Below the pieces are notes generated by a model. The model was not told the DNA's origin, did no database searches, and worked only from the letters and a program-made list of their open reading frames with translations. The translations under genes were made by a program, and so were the position numbers. Shown here one piece after another: positions 54,052-64,000 of a stretch of DNA of 64,000 bases; within the stretch, counting starts at the first letter, position 1, and every line of letters starts with the position of its first letter. Location: contig CM020619.1 in NCBI GenBank assembly GCA_009829735.1, positions 22,965,554-23,029,553 of the forward strand, in the 5' to 3' direction. This DNA is from Pyropia yezoensis. Its lineage: Eukaryota; Rhodophyta; Bangiophyceae; Bangiales; Bangiaceae.

Positions 54052-54306
54052 ACTTGCTGTCCCCACGGTACGTCACGCGGACGTGGAGGCGGTTTCGTCG
54101 ACCGCCCCTCTCCTCAAGCTTGCCCACTTGGCAGCTTGCTCTTATCGGTGCTCACCTTACCACCATCAACACATCCCCTTCACCTCACCCTGGGCCGCCC
54201 CACGCTGGGGAGGCCGCCAGTCTACCCGCGATCCGAGCCCCCCTCAGCTCGACGCGGATATCGTGCAGCTGCAACCGAGTCGTCTCTCCCTAACTTGGGG
54301 AGAGCC

Positions 54307-54729
54307 ATGGTGACCCCGGGCGTGGAGACTGACTCCGTAAATGAACGAATGGAGGACACATCTTACGATGTAGCGCCCGCCGGGACTTCCGGCGGGGGCT
54401 CCGCGGTCGCTCCGGGGAATGGGATGCCACACTGCGCCTCCCCTGGTATGCAACCGGTCAAGGGACCGTACCAGATACTACACAGAGATGACTACTCTGT
54501 AATCCTCCACTCCGATACGGAGATACAACGCATCAATCTCAATGATGTGACACCTGCTCCGAAACCGGAACAGCCTCAGCCGGTACCGGCTGGGTTGCTG
54601 CATGAAGCTGTTACTACCCACCGGTCCGATGACCCGGTGGGGCCCGATGGGATTCCACACCAAGTAGAGAGTGTGGTCGGACACACCGACCCGGACCTAC
54701 CCGGACCCTGGTATGTCAAGGTGATGTGA
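54307..54729 (+). pseudogene. Start of D's convergent ORF fused to foreign integrase tail
   Basis: 140 aa. The first ~40 residues match the convergent ORF of C (GVETDS, ERMEDTSY, AGTSGGGSA). After ~54430 the sequence switches to KGPYQILHRDDYSVILHSD and RINLNDVTPAPKPEQ, which resembles the C-terminal SH3-like part of a Ty3/Gypsy integrase (compare KGPYQVLRTDGRRFTIESND in element C) but from another family. It marks an old recombination or insertion boundary. Confidence 0.6.
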
Positions 54730-56373
54730 GTCGGATACGACACCGACTTCCGCTGTTGGGGGGTGAGGCTTATACCTACTAAGTAGGGTGTCACATGGAT
54801 TCGCCAAGACTTAGGTTCACTAAGTCGGAGCGGACTTAGGAAACTAAGTGGGCAACTGACTTTCACAAGTTTTACTTGAAGGAGATGAATAACTCTGATA
54901 ATTTCACAGTAACCTGAGGCTTACACCAAGGTCAACCTTCATCCATGGGGCAAGTGACGACTGAGGAAGGTTGATCTTCACGAGTATTACCCAACCAGGA
55001 CGGGTTGGGGGCGCGAGAAAAACCGAGGCAAGCCACTGCTAAGGCAGACGGGGTACTCCCCAAGGGCAGCCATCAGAGTCATGCACACGCTCCAGCCGGG
55101 GATGAGTTTATACTCACTACTACCCGGCCACCATAAGCGTCACCGGGTCCCTCTCCCTCATAGCAACAGCACTCTTCAGGGGGTACCCCCGCTCGCCGAG
55201 GGAGGCCACTCACACGTAGACGCGTACACTTCCATACTCCACCGGTCGGCAATCTCAGCACGGTCAACCGCCTGAGTTACCTCAGTGCATAACTCCACGA
55301 GAGTACTGCGACCAGCCCCCACTTCCTCCAGGGATAGCTATAGGCGGTCCAGCACCCCACCGAAGCAGCGCGTGGTAGCAACCAGCGCAGCGCCTGGGGG
55401 GATATCCCCCCAGCTAACAGAGAGACCCTCCCGCAGCTCGCGTGTAATGAGGGCGTCAACGCCCTCATACCATAGACGGGGACCCCCGTCCGGCATGACA
55501 GGGACGGAAGGAGACACCGGCGCGGCCAGAGGAGCCACAGGAGCCGATACGGCCACCACCGAAGCCGGTGCCGCCCCATACAAGGCACTGTAGGAACCCA
55601 TGGAAGGGGCTCTGTGGTATAAAACTCGATCCTCTCAGACACGTGTCAATATCCCTCGGGGGAAAGGGACAGGTAACACAGAAAGGGGAACTACGAGAGT
55701 GCTATGCCTGTTGCCTCACGTGCCTGCTCGCAGAGCAAACAGATACGCACGGTAGTGCATACGGGGAAGAGGAAAGCAAACGCGCAGTTGTCTTTTTCCC
55801 TGAGGGCGCGGGTCAAGGGCGCCTCTCTGTCCCTCTTAACGTGCATCTGGGGGAGCCTCGTCACGTTGGCCAGGTAGCCCCCCCATACCCCCGAGTGGCC
55901 CCGACCCGAGTCTAACCTCGTCAGGTCGGGGGCCACTATCACTACTAATTCTATTCCCACTCACTAATCTCACACTCAATTTCTCTCAAATCAAGTCCTT
56001 CACAAGTATGCAAAAACCCATCAGAAATCCCTCTCTCACGTGTGGATAGCGTAGTTCACCGCATCCCAGTGCCGGGCACGGGCCACGGCCGCCAACCATC
56101 ACCACACGGCGGGCGTGTTCTGGCACCTGGTGCCCTCTGGTTGCAGTCCCGGGTCGGCGCCAAGTCGGGGCCAGGGATGCTACATAGCTCCCTCCCTAGT
56201 CCGGCACGTCCTCGGGCCGAATCAGGTGCCACCGTGCACAGCCTCGAGCACGTCCACACCGGTGCCGAGGTCGAGCGTCTTCACCCCGGTCACGATCACC
56301 TGCTCCGATTCTGCCCCCCCCACCCCCCTTCTCCTTCACCTTGGCCCTCTCGTTCCCCCGGATTCTGGACGTC
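54730..56373. other. Unassigned repeat-derived DNA between D and E
   Basis: 1.6 kb. A minus-strand ORF from 55601 to 55338 (MGSYSALYGAAPASVVAVSA, ending GGVLDRL) has a good start context (TTCCATGG) and may be the N-terminus of a Gag from a third family. TATAAAA lies at 55618-55624. The 3' LTR of element E should lie here, but I could not define its ends. The stretch just before 56374 is pyrimidine-rich, as before the convergent ORF of C. Confidence 0.35.
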
Positions 56374-58491
56374 ATGTCCAGTTCCGAGATCCATGCTGGG
56401 CCCGTGGTTCCGGCGGCGAGTGTTGCGGAGGAGAACTCGGGTAGTCGCGCCCCTCTCCAGCCTCCGGTTCCTCTCGTGTCGGGGCCGGCGCCGGTCGCCA
56501 CGGCGGGGACGGATCGGGTTCCCACGGCCTCTGCGTTGCGCCCGGTCGAGACCCCCCCGGTGGGTCTCCCGGAGATGCTTCTTGGGCAGGATCCTCTGGC
56601 GGGCCGGCGCTACTCCACGGTGGTCGGCAACGCCAGCGCGGCCCAGTGCCAACAGGATTGCTTGGACATCTGGCGCAAGGAACTCCAGCGCGGAGTCTTG
56701 ACTGAGATGGACAAGACTCGCCTTCATACGGCGGACCAGATGCGCCTGGCACAAGACCGCTCTCAGAGCTTCTCGGGTTCCTCTTGGGTTGCTCGCCTGG
56801 AGGATCTCCCCTTCGCGCTGGTGCTGGATCTAACCTTGACAGAGCGTCGCGTGTCTGCGTCCGTTCTCCGGTGGCCAGAGGAGGAAGGGTACGTCCACCG
56901 GGCGCTCAAGGTCTGGGACGAGGCGCTCAAGGGGTCGGGGAGCCTGAACTGCGATCCCCGTCCGAGCATGGTCGCTCTGGAGCCGCCTTTCCTGACCCGG
57001 AAATACTCCAAGTTGTCGCCGGCACGGGAGCAAGGCGAGCGACGCGGGCGTCAGCGTGACTTCCTCGTGAGCTGCAACCATCAGGAGTTCTGGAAGCTGG
57101 ACAAGGCCAACCGGGCGGCGTACTACCCCAAGGTCACCCCGCAGCAGCAGGAAATCGAGATCCCGGTCGGGTTTGCTCCATCCAGCATCCCCTTCACCTG
57201 GTACTTCCTGGACGCCTTGACCCAGGCGTCGATCATGGGCTTCTTCCACTCGATTCCGTACATGATGTACACCTCCGAGATGACGGTCTTGGCGGCCAAC
57301 CACTGGCTCCACGAGGTCTTGGTGTCCAACCGGCTTTGGTTCCTCCCCGACCCCCTGATGGTCTGGATTGTCGACAAGTTGACCGTCGACTTCCTGTGCA
57401 GCCAGGACGAGGAGTATAAGGAGCTCTTCCAGGCGATAATTGACTTCAGGCGTCGGCTGCCGGTGCATGACCGGAGCTTCTTGAACGCGGTTGCCGAGCA
57501 GAACAGCCCGCGTCGGGATGGCTCCTGTTAGGTGCAGGTGGTCTACCAGTCTTCTCCGGCCAAGGTGCAGCTGTCGATGCTGCTTCCGGCGCGGCCGCAG
57601 CTAGGCAGCTTTCCTGCTCCGGTCGCCCTTGATCTCCTGCCAACTGGGCCGCCGGTACAAGAGTTGGGTTGGGCCGCAGCGGTTGGTCGGGCGTCTGCGG
57701 CGGCTCCGCTTCCTCCTGTTGCCCCTGTCGCCCCGGTGGCTTCGCCTAAACCGTCGCCGGCGCGTTTGCGTCCTGCTCCGTCTGTGCCGGTGCTCCAAGC
57801 TCCTCCGGCACCGCGCCTGTCTGCAGCGAGTCTGGGTGTGGCCGTGCGGTCGCCGACTACTCCGGCCGTTCTGCCTCGGGCGCCTTCTTCAAACGTCGGC
57901 GGCCCTGTGCCTCCTCTTGAGTTGGGGACTCCGGCTTCCGGGGCTGTTGTGGACCGTCAGGTAGTGGCATCCTCGGGGCAGTTCGAGATCCCGGCGCCGA
58001 CTCTGCGCCTTACCCGCTTCCGGGTGCCTGACTGGTACCTGAACCAAGGTGGCCCGACATGCGACCAGTACGACGTCGGTATGATTGAAGACCTGCTGGG
58101 TCGCCTTCCGGTGCAGGTTGAAGGCGTCGGGTCTTCCCTGGTACTGGGTACTTACGCCAGCGTCTTAAACAACGTGGTTGACCGGGTGTTTGCTTGCGCG
58201 GACAGCGGCCAGATGTCGGACAGCCGGGTGGTTGGCGACCTTCTGGCGACTTTGACGCGGCATGGCTTGGCCCAGCAGTGGTCAGAGACCTTCACTGGCT
58301 TCCAGGGGCGCCGACAGGCATATCTGGATGAGCGGGAGCGCCCGGCAACTACCGGTACTACTCCGATGGCGTCATACCTGGAAGCGCCTCGCCCACCGCT
58401 CTACGTCATCCCGCCTTCCTCCGGGTCCCGTCGTGCCGCGGAGGCAGCGATTGAGGACGCTCCCGCGGCGCAGCGTCCGCGCCGGGAGTAG
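56374..58491 (+). pseudogene. Convergent extra ORF of element E (one in-frame TAG)
   Basis: 705 sense codons from ATG 56374 to the stop at 58489, with a single TAG at 57529-57531; length is close to the 647 aa of C. Shared features with C in the same order: disordered start, GYVHRALKVWDEALKG, YYPKVTPQQQEIEIPVGF (C: YYPKKPEWWPQVEVPYGF), then a helical block with AANHWLHEVLVSN (C: ATQWLLEVMST), then a Pro-rich part. The tail (SRRAAEAAIEDAPAAQRPRRE) is less basic than in C. It ends 145 bp from the pol stop on the other strand. The TAG may be a mutation or, less likely, read through; the codons after it look normal. Confidence 0.7.
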
Positions 58492-58636
58492 TACTTGGAG
58501 GCAGGGAGGGTGAGAGTCTTGGGAGAAGCGAGGAGGGAAGAGGCGGAGAGAAGGGTTGCTCGAGCGGGTGCTTGTTTTTCTTGATAGTTCCATGCTTGCA
58601 TTGCGTGTCTTCCTTGATACACCCGTTCCCTTCTTC

Positions 58637-61600
58637 TCACTCCTCTTGTTCCGCGTCCGTTGCGGGTAAGCTCGGCTCGTCCCGTGGGTCTTGATCAGCC
58701 CCTTCCTCCTGGTCCTCCTCCGAGTCCGATTCCAGGATCTTGCCGGCTCTGGCCACTGGAGTGCCCTCAATCCCGTTCCGTCGCGTGTAGGCGCAGACGT
58801 CTGCAATGGGTAACCGGTTTGAGAGTTCCCAGGTATCATCTGCCGGGTTAAAACCGAACCAGCGTACTCGCAGGCACAAGCGCCTGTCCCTCCAAGCATG
58901 GTCGACAAACTTGACGTAGACATATTCCCGTCCTTTTTCTTGGGATAGCCAGGGTACTGCGGCCCGCTTGCGCCGGGTCAAGTCCCGTTTGCTTGGCGGT
59001 GGAGCTCGGGTGACATGGTCGCTGCTCACCCAGTACGGGGAGCCATCCACGTCTAGAAGAAAGGTCCAGCCATCCGTATTCAGGATCTCATAAGGTCCAT
59101 CCGTCTTAGAGTCCAGCTTCCCCCGGGTCTTGCTATGGTTGTTCACAAAAACCCAGTCGCAACCACCCAGTTCCTTGTTCTTTTCCCGCACTCCCTTGTC
59201 ATAGTCTCGCTTGTATCGTTCCTGGGTCTTTGTGATTGACTCCTTGACTCTTGGGAGCAGGAGCTTCAGTTGTTCCAGGAACTCATCCTTGGCCTTGGGA
59301 CCTGACTTCAGTGCAGGCTGGAGACCGTCTGGTATTCTTTCCAGGGAGAAGTTGGTCAGCCGCCTTGGGGTGACAAAGTCGAGTGGAGCGACCCCCGTTG
59401 TCCGGTGAACTCGGGAGTTGTAGGCTAGCGTGAGGACAGCCAGGAGCTCGTCCCAGTCTTCTTGGTGCTCCTCCACGTAGTGCCGTAGCATGTCCACTAG
59501 GGTCCGGTTGAATCGTTCCACCTGGCCGTTCGTTTGCGGGTGGTACGTCGTGGTGAACAAGTTCTTGATACCCATCAGGTCACAGACTCCTTGGAAGAAC
59601 AGGGATGTAAACTGGGGGCCATTGTCGGTTAAGACGGAGTCTGGAGGGCCGTAGGCAGCTATCCAGTACTCGCAGAAGGCTGACGTGACATCCAGAGCCG
59701 TGATGGTCCTCAGCGGGATCGCTCGAGTGAACTTGGAGAACCGGTCACATATGATGAGCAGGTATATGTTGCCACTGGATGTTTCAGGTAGGGGCCCCAG
59801 GATGTCCATGCTTAAGCTTGCAAAGGGCTCCGCCGCAGGGAATAGGCGTAGCTTAGAAGTCTTCTTCCTCTGGAACAACCGGCTCCTTGCACAAGAAACA
59901 CAAGCCTCCAGGTGCTTGTGGACGTCGCTGGCGATGGTTTCCCAGTAGTAATGTCATCGCATTGAAGCATACATCCGATTGATACCAGGATGTCCGGCCT
60001 GGGGAGACGAGTGCTCCAGGCGTAGGATGTCAGCTCGTAGACTTCGGGGTACGTAGACTTGAGTTGCCCCATCGAAGGTTGACACCCGTACCAGGAGTCC
60101 ATCTGTAGACTCGGAGAAACGACTGTTCCGGTTCAGGTCCGTTTGGTGGCGAAGCTCCAAGCATTGAGGATCCGTCAGTTGTGCCTCCAGCATCTGGTGA
60201 ATGGTTACCGAATGATGAGCTTCAGGTGTCTCATACAGGGGAGCATGCCAGCCACGTTCGACATTCGGGAGGATGAAACAAGGTATTTCCTCCGGGATAG
60301 GACCGGTATCGGCTGCAGGAGTCTCCAGCCGGGGCATGGTGTCGGCGCAGCCCTGCTCTGGTGCACACCTTGTATTTGAATTCCGAAAGGCGTAAGCGCC
60401 ACCGGGCGACCCTTCCTTGGCTGCTGTCCATGCATAGCAGCCACGTTAGGCTGGCGTGGTCCGTCCGGATAAGGAACTCTTGTCCATCAAGATATGGACG
60501 TAACAGGAAGCAAGCCCACACGACCGCCAAGCACTCGCGCTCCGTCGTGGAATAATTCTTCTCGGCTGGAGTCAGGACGCGACTGTAGTAGCCTATCGGG
60601 AGGAAGTGCCCACCAGGTTGCTGCTGGAGTAGAGAACACCCCACCTGGACGCCACAGGCATCAGTCTCCAGGACAAACTGGCCCTCCCGCTTGGGTAACA
60701 CCAGTACTGGAGTGGTGATCAGGCGATTCTTGAGCTCTTCGAAGGCCGCGGTGTGCTTCTCGTCGATCACCGGGAGTTGTGCGGGGAGTTTCTTGCTGGT
60801 GAGCTTGGTCAATGGCCGGGCAATCAGAGCATAGTCCCGTACGAACCGGCGGTAGACGTTGCACATACCCAGGAAGCTCTTGAGTTCCGTCTGGGTCTTA
60901 GGTTGCCGTGCATGCCCGAGGACCTTGATGTTCTTCTTATTGACTCGGAGCTCCCCCGGACTCAGCACGTGCCCCAGGTACTCCACCTCAGTCTCAAACA
61001 GGTGGCACTTCTCGGCCTTCAGGGTAACTTCAGCCTTGGACAGGAGAGCCAGGACCTCTCGAAGGTGCTCCAGGTGTTCCGCCGGGGTCTTGGAGAAAAC
61101 GATAATATCGTCCAGGTAGACCAAACATGTTCTCCACCGTAGCCCCGACAGGATGATGTCGATGGCTCTCTGGAAGGTTGCCGGAGCATTGGTGAGACCA
61201 AAAGGAAGACGCTTGCACCGGAATAGTCCCAGGTGGCACGTGAAGGTGGTCTTGTCCTTGTCCTCGTCAGCCAGAGGGATCTGCCAGTAACCGGCATTAC
61301 AATCCAGCGTCGAGAAGAGGGTGGCATCACCAAGAAAGTCGATGCAATCATCCATCCGGGGTGTCGGGTATACATCCTTGACTGTCATCTCGTTCAGGCG
61401 CCTGTAGTCAACGCAGAAACGGAAGTGACCGCCAGGTTTCGGGACGACTACCACCGGGAAGGCCCACTCGCCATCAGACGGCTCGATAACATCCATCTTG
61501 AGCATCTTGTTAACCTGCTTCTCATTCTCATCCCGGCGATGAGGTCCATCCCGGTATGGTTGCAGGTGCACTGGCTTGGCCTCTGGCTTGAGTTGAATCC

Positions 61601-62726
61601 GGTGTAGAGTGGCGTCCATCTTGCCCAGCTCTCCAGACCACAGGTGCCGATATTCCTGGAGAAGCTTCTCCAGGGCCTCCTTCAAGTCGGGAGGGACATT
61701 TTCCTGGTTGACCTTCGGCATCCCGGATGGTGCTTGATCAGACTTCGGGGTGACGCTGCTATCCTGCTCCTGCCTCGGAGGTACGTCTAAGGCCGTTAAG
61801 TTGGATGCCAGCTCTTGTTGCAGGTTCAAGAGGTCTTCCTTGCTCATAGCACGGGCGGACCCCCGGTAAGGCTCTGCTGTACCAACTCGGGTGCCCTTGG
61901 CGAGAGTTATTGGCTTCTGGCTCACGTTGACGATCAGCACCGAGAACGGGGTGTGCCTTTCTACCTTCTTGTGATGTCCGTGGGCCAAGTATAACCGGTG
62001 TTTCGCCATAAATTCCTTACGTCCGTAGATCAGGCATTGACCTGCAGTCCGGGTCGTTACTTGAACCTTGGTCTCCGAGCGAGGAGGTAGGAGCACCAGT
62101 TTGAAGAGAGTCAAGGTAGAGGGTGGGATGCGTTCCTTCTTGTTCTTGACTACCCGAACCTTGGCGTCGAGATGCTCCAACACCGGTGACACAACCCCAT
62201 GGTTGAACTGCACCTTTCCTTCTCCTGGCAGGATACTCTTGACATGCTGCTTCTGGAAGTCCCAGCCTAGGATGAGGGGGACAGATAGAGTCTTGACTAC
62301 TAGAAAGGGAAAAAGCACTGGTTCATTGTTGACATAAATGGCGACAGGAAGACGGCCCAGCGGTCGTAGGGTTTGACCTGAAGCGTCGACAATATGGGTT
62401 CTGGTAGGCGCTCTCCAGGCATGTCGACGCCAGCCCGGAGGTAACAGGTTCTCAGTGATGCCGCTTGGTCCGGCTCCCGTGTCAACCACCGGCGTAACAG
62501 CTTGGGGGAGGCTATCCCCCACACGCATACGAGCATTAATCTTGAGGTTTTCCTTACGCAGGACAAGCAAGGTCCCCTTGAACAAACAGGGTGTCCAGGC
62601 GGCTACCAGTTGAGCAGGTAACTGCCGTCCTTTCTCCCGGCACGCAAGGGGAGAACAGATAGAAGTACCCTGCCGTCGGAGATTCGGGAAGACACTTGGG
62701 GAGAGCGCCTGCCCTACTCGTTTCCC
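58637..62726 (-). pseudogene. pol: Pol of element E (one frameshift, one stop)
   Basis: Entered by -1 frameshifting from gag; the frame is open from the slippery site. Protease (VVDTGAGPSGI); RT (FSTLDCNAGYWQIPL, RCKRLPFGLTNAPATFQRA, VYLDDIIVFS); RNase H (LETDACGVQVG, IRTDHASLTW); a frameshift near 60364, just before the ADTMPRL box; integrase zinc domain with a TGA (59956-59954) just before HYYW; integrase core with all three catalytic acids (MDILGPLPE, LTDNGPQF, NGQVERFNRT); SH3-like part; chromodomain (YVYVKFVDHAW, LRVRWFGFNPADDTWEL); acidic tail. Only two breaks in ~4 kb means fairly recent decay. Confidence 0.88.
62714..62726 (-). promoter_or_regulatory. -1 slippery site in element E
   Basis: Minus-strand GGGAAAC (62726-62720) in X-XXY-YYZ register, followed by GAG-TAG, the gag stop. 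The -1 frame is pol. There is no ATG here, so reinitiation as in A is not available. I see no clear downstream hairpin. Confidence 0.6.
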
Positions 62727-64000
62727 GGGTCCGAGGAGTCCTTTGAGGTTTCGGTCTCCAGGTCAAAGTCCGTAGGAGCTTCCCTTGCCAGAGCCTCCGT
62801 GATGCTCTGCAAGGTTGCTACCCGGATTGCGTGTACCTGTGCCTTGTCCATCTTGGAGGGTGCTCGCCGGTCAGCCCAGTTGACTGCCTTTGCAAACACC
62901 AGTCCTTGACGCTTGAGCTTCGCCAGGAGGACCTTGGGAATGGTCGGGCACTGGTAGGACATGTGGTCATCCTTCTGGCACAGCCAACAAGACCGGAGCC
63001 GCTGGTTCTTGACCTGCTTGGGGGCGAATAGGGAAGGTTGATCCTTAGAATCGAAGCCGCCCCACTTGTCCCCTGACCCCACGGGTGAGGCCTCGCCAAC
63101 TGCGAGTACCGGTACAGGGCTATCACCTCCCTTATACTTGTCGGGTCCGGGACGAACTCGCGACAACGGCTTGGGAGTTGATACCATGGGAGCTTGGAGG
63201 GCCTTGGCTTGCCGGTACTTGCCCTGGGTGTAGGCCATCAACTGCTGGAAGGTTTGTTCTTGATGTTCCTGGTTGTAGTTCTCCGCGTCCACTTGAAGAT
63301 ATTCAGGAAGCCCTTCCGAGAAGATCATCTTGAGCCTGTCCTCAGGGTAAACGTTGCCACAAGCCTCGCTCATCTCCCGGACACGACGGGCGAAGGCCTC
63401 TGGAGTCTCTTGTCGCTCCATAGTTGCCCGGTTCAACCTGCCGACTGCCTTGCGCAGGGAGTCCGCGTCAGCGTAGTTGGACAGGAGCCAGTTCACCGCC
63501 TCCGAATAGCTCCCAACGGTACGCCCGAGAATGTGTCCGGCAGAGTCTGGTAGAACCTGTGCAAACCGTTGTTCCGCTTCTCCGGTCATGAAGTTAACCA
63601 GGAGGTAGAGAGCCTTGCCCTCGGACACATCGTTGTCGTTGCATGCCTTGACGAACCGGCCCAGGAAGGCGAAGATAAGCGCCGGTCTCTTCCCGGAAAA
63701 CTTAGGATGTCCCCCGAAGCTCGGCTGCATTCGCCGGTTCAGGGATGCCATCTTCTTGGCCATCTTCCGGGTGTAACCTTGGTCTTGGTTCTCCAGCCGG
63801 TAGTTACCCCAATACGTGACCTTGTTCAGGGAGGCATCTCCCACTTGGTGGGCAGGGAAGTCAAACTCGACTAGCCTGCGCCGGGTGGGACCAGGAGATG
63901 CGTCCCAGTCATATCCCTCCTCAGAGCTGGAGGAACTGGTCGCGCTGGTGCTAGAGCGACGACGACGACGCCGACGCCTCCGGCTGCTCCGGTTACCGGT
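62714..64000 (-). CDS. gag: Gag of element E (5' end outside window)
   Basis: At least 428 residues, open to the right edge. An Arg-run and Ser-run start (RSSTSATSSSSSEEGYDWD), then a capsid region (FSGKRPALIFAFLGRFVKACNDN, similar to FLRRFTKACDDNA in A), a helical part with RVREMSEACGNVYPEDRLKM, and one CCHC knuckle (CWLCQKDDHMSYQC) near 62990. The tail ends SSDPGNE-stop, the same GNE ending as in A and B, dictated by the slippery site. Confidence 0.85.
   Translation of the reverse strand, partial: TGNRSSRRRRRRRRRSSTSATSSSSSEEGYDWDASPGPTRRRLVEFDFPAHQVGDASLNKVTYWGNYRLENQDQGYTRKMAKKMASLNRRMQPSFGGHPKFSGKRPALIFAFLGRFVKACNDNDVSEGKALYLLVNFMTGEAEQRFAQVLPDSAGHILGRTVGSYSEAVNWLLSNYADADSLRKAVGRLNRATMERQETPEAFARRVREMSEACGNVYPEDRLKMIFSEGLPEYLQVDAENYNQEHQEQTFQQLMAYTQGKYRQAKALQAPMVSTPKPLSRVRPGPDKYKGGDSPVPVLAVGEASPVGSGDKWGGFDSKDQPSLFAPKQVKNQRLRSCWLCQKDDHMSYQCPTIPKVLLAKLKRQGLVFAKAVNWADRRAPSKMDKAQVHAIRVATLQSITEALAREAPTDFDLETETSKDSSDPGNE

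Larger units (their letters stand above)
39145..54430 (-). mobile_element. Element D: remnant chromovirus, split by B
   Basis: Oldest of three nested elements. Its 3' LTR (39145-39612), polypurine tract and adjoining spacer (to 39697) are followed by the whole of element B and then by the rest of the spacer and the start of the convergent ORF (54052-~54430). The uninterrupted order is visible in element C (41646-42110), where GCGACTTGCTGTCCCC is intact; here that ACTTG is duplicated around B. Gag, pol and the 5' LTR are missing, replaced by a fragment of another element after ~54430. Confidence 0.8.
56374..64000 (-). mobile_element. Element E: second chromovirus family, partial
   Basis: Minus-strand gag and pol with the convergent ORF downstream on the plus strand, the same layout as B and C but with strongly diverged protein sequence. 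The 5' LTR and start of gag lie beyond the right edge; the 3' LTR was not located. Pol has one frameshift and one stop, and the convergent ORF one in-frame TAG. Confidence 0.88.

Noticed and set aside
1..64000. CRISPR array or bacterial operon
   Set aside because: No regularly spaced repeats; introns, Kozak starts and protein families are eukaryotic.

Overview
This is nuclear DNA of a eukaryote with a very GC-rich genome. The signs are a 71-nt tRNA-Gly without an encoded CCA, GT-AG introns, a full Kozak start (GCCACCATGG) and only eukaryotic protein families. Alanine-rich, mostly intronless genes, long G/C homopolymers and a coiled-coil protein with a CBM20 starch-binding domain fit a red alga of the Porphyra/Pyropia (Bangiales) type. 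That assignment is inference.

Layout. 1-5295: a Ty3/Gypsy chromovirus (element A, minus strand) cut by the window edge. 5296-10600: tRNA-Gly and mostly gene-free DNA. 10679-13664: a broken P-loop NTPase plus PD-(D/E)XK-like nuclease gene of Crinkler-RHS type, split by a 245-bp foldback MITE. 14112-15936: a 1.8-kb giant palindrome. 18317-22272: pseudokinase-Sel1 protein. 23021-24970: atypical cytochrome P450. 27408-29727 (minus): SMP + 2xC2 lipid-transfer protein with one intron. 31123-35769: 1548-aa coiled coil ending in CBM20. 36665-37274 (minus): TSR2. 39145-54430: three retrotransposons nested in one another (D holds B, B holds C). 56374-64000: a second, diverged chromovirus (element E, minus strand) cut by the right edge.

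How the retroelements work. A, B and E have gag and pol as separate frames joined by a canonical -1 slippery heptamer GGGAAAC just before the gag stop, with a strong hairpin 6 nt downstream in A and B. Pol carries protease, reverse transcriptase, RNase H, integrase and a chromodomain where the copy is complete enough to show them. Every copy whose 3' side is visible also carries a long extra ORF between pol and the 3' LTR on the opposite strand, convergent with pol. Two diverged families share it, and an internally deleted copy (C) keeps it fully open. The A/B/C/D family is also strewn with short covarying palindromes around CAA-C/G-TTG, one of them 2 bp upstream of the start codon of the convergent ORF. 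The convergent ORF, the palindromes and the frameshift module are the best candidates for an undescribed system.
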